A stretch of 25,372 nt of DNA from Fimiplasma intestinipullorum (GCA_018715065.1 DVMJ01000080.1:1-25372), one strand, 5' to 3'. Counted from the first letter of the stretch, positions 1 through 6,566 are shown. The notes: generated from the sequence alone by a model not told the origin. Made by a program: numbers and translations.

Positions 1-1
1 A

Positions 2-121
2 GATTTTGCGCTTTTTTTAGCTTTGAAGTTGAGAAATAAGAAGATTCTGAGAATTCAAGCAGGATCAAACACACCGTTTTATCTGTGTAACTCATATCTG
101 TTTAAATTCTTCCCTTCATGA
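2..121 (+). CDS. 3' end of an unidentified gene (partial)
   Basis: An open frame enters from the left edge and runs 39 codons to a TGA. The peptide is basic and hydrophobic and ends in NSYLFKFFPS. I do not recognise the family. The fragment is short enough to be chance, but the frame is open from the first base and a new promoter follows its stop, which fits a gene end. An imperfect CCCTGAG/CTTAGGG hairpin at 127-148 has no adjacent T-run, so I do not call it a terminator. Confidence 0.3.
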   Translation, partial: DFALFLALKLRNKKILRIQAGSNTPFYLCNSYLFKFFPS

Positions 122-149
122 AATAACCCTGAGAGTGATCCCTTAGGGG

Positions 150-178
150 GTGTCATTCTAGTTTTTTTATGTTATACT
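150..178 (+). promoter_or_regulatory. sigma-A-type promoter before the small membrane ORF
   Basis: A -35 GTGTCA (150-155) and a -10 TATACT (173-178) are separated by 17 bases. A strong ribosome binding site, AAAGGAGG (186-193), follows at once. Transcription would start near 185, giving a very short leader. Confidence 0.45.
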
Positions 179-203
179 AAATGGTAAAGGAGGCTTGATC
201 AGG

Positions 204-386
204 ATGATGTCTAAAAAGCGTGTCTTCTTTTTTCGAGCTTTGATCATCATTGGCATGTTGGTCTTATTGCTGGCTTTGGTTTATCAATTTAGTCAATATG
301 AACAAAGTCAATTGCCCATCTATCAGCATGATCTGCTAATGATTGTGCTAAAATGCAACATAATAAAAAAAGTCTTTGCTATTTGA
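204..386 (+). CDS. small single-pass membrane protein, unknown
   Basis: I chose the ATG at 204 because AAAGGAGG ends 10 bases upstream; the TTG at 195 is too close to that site. The 60-residue product has a basic start (MMSKKR), a strong membrane helix at about residues 9-26 (RALIIIGMLVLLLALVY) and a short tail facing outward. The last third lies under the rpmG promoter and has no recognisable features. A basic N-terminus followed by one helix is how class B penicillin-binding proteins begin, and streptococci place a PBP gene beside rpmG, so this could be the stub of a decayed PBP. That idea is inference only; a genuine small membrane protein is equally possible. Confidence 0.45.
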   Translation: MMSKKRVFFFRALIIIGMLVLLLALVYQFSQYEQSQLPIYQHDLLMIVLKCNIIKKVFAI

Positions 387-404
387 TAAATAATATGGTA
401 TGAT
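376..404 (+). promoter_or_regulatory. promoter of rpmG
   Basis: A -35-like TTGCTA (376-381), 17 bases, then a -10 TATGAT (399-404). It overlaps the end of the preceding small ORF and lies 33 bases before the rpmG start. Confidence 0.55.
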
Positions 405-437
405 ACTAGGCGAAAAGTGCGTTTGGAGGTGTAAAAA

Positions 438-587
438 ATGAGAGACAACATTATTTTAAAATGTACAGAATGTGGTGAAGAAAATTATATCAATACAAAA
501 AATAAGAGAAAACACCCAGAAAGAATGGAAGTCAATAAGTACTGTCCAAAATGTAATAAAAAAACTGTTCATAGAGAAAAAAGATAA
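438..587 (+). CDS. rpmG: 50S ribosomal protein L33
   Basis: A 49-residue structural protein of the large ribosomal subunit, of the family's usual length. It has two CxxC pairs (C9/C12 and C36/C39), the zinc ribbon of the 'C+' form of L33. The start ATG is preceded by TTTGGAGG at a normal distance. The gene is monocistronic, with its own promoter (376-404) and a strong terminator directly after the stop. Many Bacillota carry a second, cysteine-free L33 used during zinc shortage; none is seen here. Confidence 0.97.
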   Translation: MRDNIILKCTECGEENYINTKNKRKHPERMEVNKYCPKCNKKTVHREKR

Positions 588-607
588 GACCTTCATGGTC
601 TTTTTTT
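586..607 (+). terminator. rho-independent terminator of rpmG
   Basis: Perfect 6-bp stem AAGACC/GGTCTT with loop TTCAT, followed by seven Ts. It begins inside the rpmG stop codon. Confidence 0.85.
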
Positions 608-624
608 CATGAAAGGAGTCAGGT

Positions 625-1251
625 ATGCTAAAAACATTAACTTTAGGTGCTTTTCAGGCGCATTGTTATATATTAACTGATGAAGCGAATCAGAATTGTG
701 TGCTGATCGATCCCGGAGATGAAGGATCGCGTATCTTACATAAGCTCAAAAAGTATGAATTAATGCCACAGGCTATTTTCTTGACACATGGACACATCGA
801 TCATATTGGAGCTATCCAGTCACTGCGCGATGCCCATCCGGATCTGCCTATTTATTTACATCATCAAGATGCCTGTTTTTTGAGCGATCCCGCTTTAAAT
901 TTGTCCCGAATGATCCAGCAGCCTTTCATTTTTAAACAGGATGTGACGCTTGTCGAAGATGGGGCGCAGATCGAAGCCATTGATCAGACCTTCACCTATT
1001 GGCATTTGCCTGGACATACGCCCGGGTCATGTATGATTCAGGTAGAACCATTACATATTCTATTTAGTGGTGATGTTTTGTTTGAAGGTTCAATCGGTCG
1101 TTTTGATTTTCCTTTGGGGAACACTCAGGACACCAAAGCTTCTTTAATGAAAATTAAGGAAATGGATCCTTCTTTATCGGTTTATCCGGGACATGGCAAT
1201 GCCACCAGCCTGGCTAAAGAATTCGCTGAAAACTATTATCTGAAATCTTAG
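625..1251 (+). CDS. MBL-fold hydrolase, glyoxalase II-like (YqgX type)
   Basis: A 208-residue cytoplasmic metallo-beta-lactamase-fold protein. Metal ligands are visible in order: THGHIDH (H55, H57, D59, H60), H131 in PGHTPG, D150 in FSGD and H190 in YPGHG. This matches the compact glyoxalase II-like group (B. subtilis YqgX), which lacks the C-terminal substrate domain of classical GloB. Hydrolysis of lactoylglutathione-type or other thioesters is likely, but the substrate cannot be read from the sequence. GAAAGGAG lies 7 bases before the ATG. A terminator separates it from comGA, although the same two genes are neighbours in B. subtilis, so the link is one of gene order rather than proven co-transcription. 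Confidence 0.9.
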   Translation: MLKTLTLGAFQAHCYILTDEANQNCVLIDPGDEGSRILHKLKKYELMPQAIFLTHGHIDHIGAIQSLRDAHPDLPIYLHHQDACFLSDPALNLSRMIQQPFIFKQDVTLVEDGAQIEAIDQTFTYWHLPGHTPGSCMIQVEPLHILFSGDVLFEGSIGRFDFPLGNTQDTKASLMKIKEMDPSLSVYPGHGNATSLAKEFAENYYLKS

Positions 1252-1261
1252 TAGCCCTTTT

Positions 1262-1296
1262 AAGCTGTTTCATCCTTAAGATGAGCAGCTTTTTTA
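1262..1296 (+). terminator. terminator after the MBL hydrolase
   Basis: AAGCTG pairs with CAGCTT, extended inward by TTCAT/ATGAG (one G-T pair), loop CCTTAAG, then a T-run. It isolates the comG operon from upstream transcription. Confidence 0.85.
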
Positions 1297-1383
1297 TTTG
1301 GTAAAACTGATCAAAAGAATATTCACCTTTTTTAAAGTGTTTTTCCTCTTTCTGAGGGATAAATAAGTGAAGGGGGTGAAGCG

Positions 1384-2373
1384 TTGGAATCATTATTATT
1401 ATCACTGCTGACAGAAGCGCTGTTGCATCAGGCAAGTGATCTACATTTTATTTCCATTGATGAAGCCGTTGTCTTTATGCGAAAAAGGGGAAGGATCATG
1501 CCCTTACGAAAATTGTCTGAAGATCTGTATCATCGACTGATCCAGTATCTGAAATTTCTGTCAGATATCGATCTCAATCGTCCGCGTGATCTACAGACTG
1601 GTCATTTTACTTTTCGAGTTCAGGAACGGGACTATCATTTTCGCTTGTCTTTTGTGCCTGGCATAAAAGATGAGCATCTGGATTTGAGGATCCTCAATAA
1701 CCACCCGGTCTTGACTTTACAGGATATTGTATGTGATCAGCATGATCTGGAACTCTTTGAGCGTTTGATTACGGCGAAAAGCGGGATGGTTGTCATCTGC
1801 GGTCCAACGGGCAGTGGCAAGAGTACAACGCTGCATACGCTGCTCAATCTCATCGATCAAAGTCGAACACGTAACATTATTACGATAGAAGATCCAATAG
1901 AAATAGAGAACAGACATTTTATTCAGATACAAGTCAATGAAGCGAGTGGACTCGATTTTACACAGGCACTAAAGCAGGTATTACGTCATGATCCAGATGT
2001 CGTCATGATTGGCGAGATTCGAGATCATGCCAGCGCACGTTTAGCCATGCGCCTGGCATTGAGTGGACATTTAACTTTAACTACGTTGCATGCCGGTAAT
2101 GTCAAGGCAGGGATTCGACGGTTACTGAACTTAGGCATCTTGGAAGATGATCTAAAAGAGGTCTTAAAAGCGATGATTGCTCAAAAATTGATCTATCCAG
2201 AAAATCAGATCCAACCGCTGTGTTTGCATGAATTTCTGGCTTACGAGCAGTTAATGAATTATTTCAATCATCACCCCTATGTGTATCGCACTTTTGATCA
2301 TGTACTCGATGCCTGTCAGGCATCCGGCAAGCTGAGTGCAAAGGATGTGATTGGCGAATATGAGTACCACTGA
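1384..2373 (+). CDS. comGA: competence pseudopilus assembly ATPase ComGA
   Basis: Secretion ATPase of the type II/type IV pilus family that powers pseudopilus assembly for DNA uptake at the inner face of the membrane. 329 residues, normal for ComGA. Motifs in order: Walker A GPTGSGKST (140-148), Asp box IITIEDPIE (165-173), Walker B region DPDVVMIGEIRD (203-214) and His box TLTTLHAGN (231-239). The tetracysteine zinc site of many PilB/GspE relatives is absent; the matching stretch reads AQKLIYPENQ. The start is TTG at 1384, supported by AGGGGGTG ending 5 bases upstream. It is the first gene of the comG operon. I found no convincing ComK box or competence-sigma box in the 87 bases before it. 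Confidence 0.95.
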   Translation: MESLLLSLLTEALLHQASDLHFISIDEAVVFMRKRGRIMPLRKLSEDLYHRLIQYLKFLSDIDLNRPRDLQTGHFTFRVQERDYHFRLSFVPGIKDEHLDLRILNNHPVLTLQDIVCDQHDLELFERLITAKSGMVVICGPTGSGKSTTLHTLLNLIDQSRTRNIITIEDPIEIENRHFIQIQVNEASGLDFTQALKQVLRHDPDVVMIGEIRDHASARLAMRLALSGHLTLTTLHAGNVKAGIRRLLNLGILEDDLKEVLKAMIAQKLIYPENQIQPLCLHEFLAYEQLMNYFNHHPYVYRTFDHVLDACQASGKLSAKDVIGEYEYH

Positions 2374-3355
2374 GATGCTGCGTACTCTGATTTCTTTTTT
2401 AGATGCGGGCTACTCTTTGGGGACCTGCCTGAATCTTTTAGAGAGGTTAAGTAAAGATGTACGTATTTCTCAATTAAAAAGATCACTAGAGGACGGACAT
2501 ACGTTGGAAGAAGCATTTATGCGTGTAGAGTGGGATCCGCTTTTTTTGGAATACTTCATCTTCTTCTTACGATCGGGTCAATTGCAGGAAGCCTTAAGAC
2601 AGGCTTTAGATATCTTAGAGATGAAAAAACAATTGACAAGGCAATTGAAAAAAGCCTTGGCTTACCCCATCGCCTTATTTGTCTTTGCGATGCTCTTTAC
2701 TTTTTTTGTATCATTCTTTTTGCTTCCTCAAATTGAACTCCTTTATGCAAGTTTTGAGCAGCAGACGGATGCTAAAGTCACTTTGTTTTTCCATATTTTA
2801 AATGGATTACCGCTTGTGTTTTGTTTCAGTATTGGAATATTAGCTGTCTATCTATCCCATTTGCAAAGTGGGCTGAAAAAAGGAAATTTCCGGATAGTCG
2901 AACAGGCCCTTAAGACACCGGTCACTGGACCGGTCCTCAAAGAGTATTTCTCTTTGAAATTTGCGTTATACTACAGGGAAGCGGCCAAACATAGTCATCG
3001 GCTGGCGCAAACGATGGATCTATTGAGCAAGGATCTTTTTCAGTCTGATCTGGTCATGGTCGCCTATGATTTACGTCAGGAAATCGAAAAAGGACTTGAT
3101 CTTCCTCAGGCGATACAAAAAAGCATTTATTTCACAGATTATTTTAAGCAGGTCTTCAGTTTAGCGCTCTATGCTTCATCAATTGACAAGCAATTAACGC
3201 ACTATGTTGAATCATCGATCGAGCGCATTCAGACTAAGGTCAAACGCTGGACGAGTCGGCTTGTTCCATTGCTTTATGCTTTTAGTCTTGGTACAGTTGT
3301 CAGTATCTATCTGATGATTATTTTACCTATGATGAATCTGGTTTCAAATCTATAG
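2360..3355 (+). CDS. comGB: competence pseudopilus platform protein ComGB
   Basis: Polytopic platform protein of the T2SF family that couples the ComGA ATPase to pseudopilin polymerisation. 331 residues with two repeated cytoplasmic helical domains (about 1-100 and 170-300) and three membrane helices near 102-123, 147-167 and 302-326, the expected topology. The ATG at 2360 overlaps the comGA end by 14 bases; a TTG at 2351 in the same frame is the alternative and would add three residues. Tight overlap suggests translational coupling with ComGA. Confidence 0.93.
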   Translation: MSTTEMLRTLISFLDAGYSLGTCLNLLERLSKDVRISQLKRSLEDGHTLEEAFMRVEWDPLFLEYFIFFLRSGQLQEALRQALDILEMKKQLTRQLKKALAYPIALFVFAMLFTFFVSFFLLPQIELLYASFEQQTDAKVTLFFHILNGLPLVFCFSIGILAVYLSHLQSGLKKGNFRIVEQALKTPVTGPVLKEYFSLKFALYYREAAKHSHRLAQTMDLLSKDLFQSDLVMVAYDLRQEIEKGLDLPQAIQKSIYFTDYFKQVFSLALYASSIDKQLTHYVESSIERIQTKVKRWTSRLVPLLYAFSLGTVVSIYLMIILPMMNLVSNL

Positions 3356-3371
3356 AGAAAGGAATGAGATA

Positions 3372-3683
3372 ATGCCTAAAAAAATGCATAAAGTGACTGG
3401 GTTCACTTTAATTGAGATGATGTTTGTGGTTTCAATCATTGTCATATTGATGCTGCTGGTTATTCCAAATGTGACCAGCAAGACGGCAATGGTCAAAGAA
3501 AAAGGATGTCAGGCATTAGTAGATGTCATTGATGCACAGATCCAGCTTTACGAAATCAATGAGGGACATTTGCCAGGGAGCGTTTCAGATCTGATCAGCG
3601 GTGGTTATATCGAGCCCAATCAAGGGGTATGTCCAAATGGCAATGCCATCTCAATCTCAAATGGTCAGGCTTATGCCGGTTAG
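3372..3683 (+). CDS. comGC: major competence pseudopilin ComGC
   Basis: Main subunit of the DNA-uptake pseudopilus. 103 residues with a class III signal: a basic leader ending VTG10, cleavage before F11, then FTLIEMM with E15 as the conserved Glu5 of the mature protein, and a hydrophobic helix to about residue 32. Two cysteines, C46 and C87, fit the intramolecular disulphide known from B. subtilis ComGC. Processing would need a prepilin peptidase (ComC) that is not in this window. Start ATG is preceded by GAAAGGAATG. Confidence 0.95.
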   Translation: MPKKMHKVTGFTLIEMMFVVSIIVILMLLVIPNVTSKTAMVKEKGCQALVDVIDAQIQLYEINEGHLPGSVSDLISGGYIEPNQGVCPNGNAISISNGQAYAG

Positions 3684-4059
3684 ATCAGGTTATACATTAC
3701 TGGAAATGCTGTTGTGTATGGCTGTTTTATCTGCATTAAGTCTGATTACGATGGGAAGTGTGTCATTGGAACCCAGTGAGGTATTGTATTTAGAAGAGAT
3801 CAATCAGCTGGTTCTAGAAGCGCGCAGCGCAGCTATCCTGCTAGGCGAGGAGGTATCCATTACTTTTGAAAACAAGCGTATTACCAATGGCTTGACGACC
3901 GTAAAATTAAGCAAAGCGTATATGGCAATCACTGGAAGGTTTACTTACAACGGGAACGGTCATATTGAAAAGGGTGGAACAGTCCGCTTCTGTCAGCATC
4001 ACTGCTATGATCTGATCTTCAATGTAGGAAATGGAGCTTATCGCATTGAAAAGAACTAA
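3673..4059 (+). CDS. comGD: minor pseudopilin ComGD
   Basis: 128-residue minor pseudopilin with a short leader MPVRSG and cleavage before Y, then YTLLEML with the conserved Glu5. I chose the ATG at 3673 because it gives the typical short prepilin leader; in-frame ATGs at 3637, 3643 and 3661 would give implausibly long leaders. It overlaps the comGC end by 11 bases and has no strong ribosome binding site, so translation probably depends on coupling. The C-terminal part is beta-rich, with two cysteines in CQHHC that could bind metal or form a disulphide. Confidence 0.88.
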   Translation: MPVRSGYTLLEMLLCMAVLSALSLITMGSVSLEPSEVLYLEEINQLVLEARSAAILLGEEVSITFENKRITNGLTTVKLSKAYMAITGRFTYNGNGHIEKGGTVRFCQHHCYDLIFNVGNGAYRIEKN

Positions 4060-4207
4060 CGGATTTATTTTACTGGAAGCAATACTGGCTTTATCTTTGC
4101 TGGTGACTTGTCTAGTCTTTTTGTTCCGGGCTGCCGTTCAAATTCATGTTTCCTATCAGGAAGTCAAACAGCGTGAGATGGCGCTGATCAGTTCATGGCT
4201 CGAATGA
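4031..4207 (+). CDS. comGE: very short minor pseudopilin, ComGE-like
   Basis: 58 codons if read from the ATG at 4031, or 53 from a TTG at 4046 that has GGAG nine bases upstream and gives the tidier leader MKRTNG. Either way the mature N-terminus is FILLEAILALSLL, a prepilin helix with Glu5. Position between comGD and comGF identifies it as ComGE. It stops about 25 residues after the helix, roughly half the length of B. subtilis ComGE, so little or no globular head remains. The frame overlaps comGD by 29 bases and comGF by 13. Confidence 0.8.
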   Translation: MELIALKRTNGFILLEAILALSLLVTCLVFLFRAAVQIHVSYQEVKQREMALISSWLE

Positions 4208-4731
4208 TCCGCGGATACTCCCTACTGGAGATGCTGCTGGCGCTTTGGATCTGTCTATCCATCGTTTGGGTCTTACCGGCGATTTATGGACCCTTGCTTC
4301 ACTGGGACCAGACTTCCAGCCAATTGGATATCGTCATTGCTCTCTATCAGTTAAGTGAAGATGTTCATCTAGCTGAGACTATTGAGGTTGACGAACATGA
4401 ATTGAGACTTTATGATGTGAATGGAAAACAGGATACCATTTCTTTGCATCAAGGTCGCCTTGTCTGTCAACCTGGTTTTAATATCTACCTGCATAATATT
4501 GATGCGGTTTCTTTTGAAGTCTTTGATGAGATATTGTATATGTATCTAGAAAGAGGGGAAACTAGTGAAAGGTACGAAATTGCTTCGATCAAAAGATATG
4601 GTCCGGAAGAATGGCTTTGTGATGATGGTCGTGCTATGTGTGATTGCGAATCTGATGACCCTAATGATGACCCAGAGTCAAATCCTGATCAAGGAAACAA
4701 CGAACTTGAAGCAAGCGAAGCTGGTTCTTGA
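4195..4731 (+). CDS. comGF: minor pseudopilin ComGF, with long overlap tail
   Basis: 178-residue minor pseudopilin with leader MARMIRG, then YSLLEMLLALW with Glu5, a helix to about residue 33 and a mixed alpha/beta head. The first 130 residues or so match the expected size of ComGF. The remaining tail (about 137-178) is very acidic and contains CDDGRAMCDC. It is exactly the stretch that overlaps comGG in another frame, so its composition is probably forced by the ComGG membrane helix. Whether the tail is functional is unknown. The gene overlaps comGE at its start and comGG by 167 bases at its end. Confidence 0.85.
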   Translation: MARMIRGYSLLEMLLALWICLSIVWVLPAIYGPLLHWDQTSSQLDIVIALYQLSEDVHLAETIEVDEHELRLYDVNGKQDTISLHQGRLVCQPGFNIYLHNIDAVSFEVFDEILYMYLERGETSERYEIASIKRYGPEEWLCDDGRAMCDCESDDPNDDPESNPDQGNNELEASEAGS

Positions 4732-4927
4732 AAAAAAGCAGTTCCACCAACAGGTCTATATGCATTATTACGAACATCGGCGTGAACTTCCCTGGCAGGA
4801 TCTGATCACTGCGCGATATTCTTTTGTGCGAATTGATCCCTATACGATTGAAGTCACGATCGATGGTCAGAAAACCTGGCTTTCACTACCTGAGGAGATG
4901 GTATTATGTCAAAATCAAATCGAATAG
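4565..4927 (+). CDS. comGG: minor pseudopilin-like ComGG
   Basis: 120 residues from the GTG at 4565, which has GAGGGG six bases upstream. An ATG at 4598 would give the classic ComGG-like beginning MVRKNG followed by FVMMVVLCVIANLM. Like B. subtilis ComGG it has the G-F junction and hydrophobic helix but no conserved Glu5. The rest is a mixed-charge domain of the expected size. Last comG gene by position; it overlaps comGF by 134-167 bases depending on the start and the next gene by 22. Confidence 0.82.
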   Translation: MKGTKLLRSKDMVRKNGFVMMVVLCVIANLMTLMMTQSQILIKETTNLKQAKLVLEKKQFHQQVYMHYYEHRRELPWQDLITARYSFVRIDPYTIEVTIDGQKTWLSLPEEMVLCQNQIE

Positions 4928-5280
4928 GCATGGCGCTCGTATATGGCTTTCTCTGGTATTTGCTGATGTATTTTCAACTAGTCTTTCTTTCGGAACAGGT
5001 CGATCTGACTCCGCTTCACTATCTGCTGGCATTATTGCTTGTCCTGGTCTTTTCATTTCTTTATCAGTGGTGCTGTTTTATTTTTGGCTGGTACCATCAT
5101 GCGCTTTTAGGCTTCTTACACGCACTAGGATTGAGCGTTCTCCTCTATCTGTCCGGTCTGATGGGAGAGACATTCTTCCCTTATTATAGTTTCTTTCTAA
5201 ACACCTGGCTTTATTGTCAAGCGACGTTTTTATCTCTAAAAGCGTTTACTGAGCCGAAAAATATTGATAACAGGGGATGA
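4906..5280 (+). CDS. polytopic membrane protein at the end of the comG operon, unknown
   Basis: 124 residues with a very good ribosome binding site (GAGGAG, 8 bases before ATG). About four membrane helices are predicted by eye: near 8-29, 38-60, 65-85 and 88-112. Aromatic residues and cysteines are frequent (WCCFIFGW, WLYC). I recognise no family. It overlaps comGG by 22 bases and no terminator intervenes, so it should be co-transcribed and may act with the pseudopilus or DNA uptake. This is guilt by association only. B. subtilis also has small unknown genes after comGG, but I see no clear similarity. Confidence 0.8.
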   Translation: MSKSNRIGMALVYGFLWYLLMYFQLVFLSEQVDLTPLHYLLALLLVLVFSFLYQWCCFIFGWYHHALLGFLHALGLSVLLYLSGLMGETFFPYYSFFLNTWLYCQATFLSLKAFTEPKNIDNRG

Positions 5281-5292
5281 TTGTGATAAACT
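5264..5292 (+). promoter_or_regulatory. promoter of efp
   Basis: -35 TTGATA (5264-5269), 17-base spacer, extended -10 TGATAAACT (5284-5292). It overlaps the last codons of the preceding gene and gives a leader of about 30 bases before efp. Confidence 0.6.
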
Positions 5293-5326
5293 GTATAAGA
5301 ATTACAGATTAAAAGGAGATAAGATA

Positions 5327-5884
5327 ATGATTAGCGTAACAGAATTAAGACCAGGCATGAGCTTTCAGCTAGATGGTAACCTCTATACCGTTATTGAAGC
5401 CAATCACAATAAAACGGCCCGCAGTGCAGCCAACGTACGCGTTAAAATGAAGAATTTACGTTCTGGTGGCATTACTGAAAGAACTTTTGGCGGAAGTGAA
5501 AAAGTCGCAAGAGCACATATCGAAAAAAGAAAGATGCAGTATTTATATGATGCAGGTGGCTCACTTGTATTCATGGATAATGAAACCTATGATCAGATTG
5601 AAATTCCTTCAGAAAATCTGAAATGGGAAATGAACTTCTTAAAAGAGAGCGATGAAGTTGAAATCACAAGCTATGAAGGCGAAGTCTTAGGAGTTCAGCT
5701 TCCTGTGAACGTGCCTTTTAAAGTGATTGAGGCAGAGCAGGCAGTTAAGGGAGATACAGCGACGGGAGCTCAAAAAAATGCAGTCATTGAAACAGGCTTC
5801 CAGATCAAGGTGCCTTTATTTATCGATGAAGGTGAAACGGTGATTGTCAGCACAGTTGATGGAAAATACGTAGGTCGTGCATAA
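5327..5884 (+). CDS. efp: translation elongation factor P
   Basis: 185 residues, the exact family length, with three beta-barrel domains. EF-P binds ribosomes stalled at polyproline and promotes peptide bond formation. Start ATG follows AAAAGGAG. The N-terminal loop that carries the modified residue reads NHNKTARSAANVRVK. Aligned with B. subtilis (KPGKGAAFVR) it places Arg at position 32 where Lys is usual, and the PGKG turn is replaced by TARS. Arg32 is known from the EarP-rhamnosylated subfamily of proteobacteria (SGRNAA loop). The rest, including MQYLY, VFMD and KGDTATG, is typical bacterial EF-P. Own promoter and terminator. Confidence 0.97.
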   Translation: MISVTELRPGMSFQLDGNLYTVIEANHNKTARSAANVRVKMKNLRSGGITERTFGGSEKVARAHIEKRKMQYLYDAGGSLVFMDNETYDQIEIPSENLKWEMNFLKESDEVEITSYEGEVLGVQLPVNVPFKVIEAEQAVKGDTATGAQKNAVIETGFQIKVPLFIDEGETVIVSTVDGKYVGRA

Positions 5885-5922
5885 TGAAATTAATGATCTT
5901 CAGACAATGAAATAGTGATTGT

Positions 5923-5950
5923 GTCCTATGCAAAAGCGTAGGACTTTTTC
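5923..5950 (+). terminator. terminator of efp
   Basis: 9-bp stem GTCCTATGC/GCGTAGGAC (one G-T pair), loop AAAA, then TTTTTC. Confidence 0.85.
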
Positions 5951-5968
5951 TATTGATCGATCCAAAGA

Positions 5969-6000
5969 TTGACATAAGCGCCAGAGAAGCTGCATATGAT
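5969..6000 (+). promoter_or_regulatory. candidate sigma-E-type promoter of spoIIIAH, overlapping a TTGACA box
   Basis: ACATAAG (5972-5978), 14 bases, CATATGAT (5993-6000). Spacing and the CATAnnAT -10 fit sigma-E of the sporulating mother cell. The same element with identical -35 and spacing precedes spoIIM. A perfect TTGACA (5969-5974) overlaps it, but its partner -10 is poor: CATATG at 18 bases or TATGAT at 20. Confidence 0.5.
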
Positions 6001-6027
6001 GGAATAGTTACATAGAGGAGGAGCGTT

Positions 6028-6504
6028 ATGAATAAGCAGGCAATTACTTTTCTATCTTTATTTAGCTTGATTCTGGTGCTGTCCGTATATTACATCATGT
6101 TACCGCCAGCATCCAGTTTAGACCAGGACATTACCGTTAGTGAAAAGGAAAGCGAGACGTATGATGTAGCGAAGATGCAGGAGGAGCTGGATGCCAAAAG
6201 AGAGGAAGAAGTCGCTGATTCCAATGCGATCATCTCCAGTGCTTCTTCAACCCAAAGCGAAGTCACAGAAGCCCTGGAAGAAATTGAACAGACCAAGGAG
6301 GCTCGTGATCTGGAAAATCAGATCACAACGATGTTAAAGGATGAAGGTTATGCAAACTGCTTTGTAGAATTAAGTCAGGAAAGTGTCAAAATCACCATTC
6401 ATCAGGCCGAAGGAAGCAGTGAGGATGCAGCAAAGATCATTAGTTTAGTGATGGAAAAAACAGATGGAAAATATGTTCCAGAAGTAAAGTTTGTGAGTGA
6501 GTGA
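6028..6504 (+). CDS. spoIIIAH: stage III sporulation protein AH-like
   Basis: 158 residues: a short cytoplasmic start, one membrane helix (about 7-27), a charged coiled-coil region (about 38-95) and a C-terminal ring-building domain of the YscJ/FliF type (about 95-158). In B. subtilis, SpoIIIAH in the mother-cell membrane meets SpoIIQ from the forespore to form the feeding-tube channel. It is shorter than the B. subtilis protein (about 218). AGAGGAGGAG precedes the ATG. It occupies the place of the whole spoIIIA operon after efp, but no spoIIIAA-AG genes are present here. A TTGCAT/TAAAAT promoter for the next gene begins just past its stop. Confidence 0.85.
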   Translation: MNKQAITFLSLFSLILVLSVYYIMLPPASSLDQDITVSEKESETYDVAKMQEELDAKREEEVADSNAIISSASSTQSEVTEALEEIEQTKEARDLENQITTMLKDEGYANCFVELSQESVKITIHQAEGSSEDAAKIISLVMEKTDGKYVPEVKFVSE

Positions 6505-6505
6505 C

Positions 6506-6534
6506 TTGCATTATGCGTCCAAACAGGATAAAAT
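6506..6534 (+). promoter_or_regulatory. promoter of the Asp23-family gene
   Basis: -35 TTGCAT (6506-6511), 17 bases, -10 TAAAAT (6529-6534). It starts directly after the spoIIIAH stop codon, so the housekeeping gene downstream is uncoupled from sporulation control. Confidence 0.5.
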
Positions 6535-6566
6535 AGAAGTAAGATAGAGGTAAAGGAGAAATCAAT

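Noticed and set aside
949..960. Full 0A-box-like TTGTCGAAGA inside the MBL hydrolase gene, and TTCGACA inside xerD.
   Set aside because: Both are inside coding sequence far from any promoter; they show how often the short core occurs by chance.
1318..1383. Possible competence promoter before comGA: AAAGAATA resembles the streptococcal CIN box TACGAATA, and there are A and T tracts resembling a ComK box.
   Set aside because: Only 6 of 8 CIN positions match and the A4-N5-T4 spacing of a ComK box is not met; AT-rich sequence makes such matches likely by chance.
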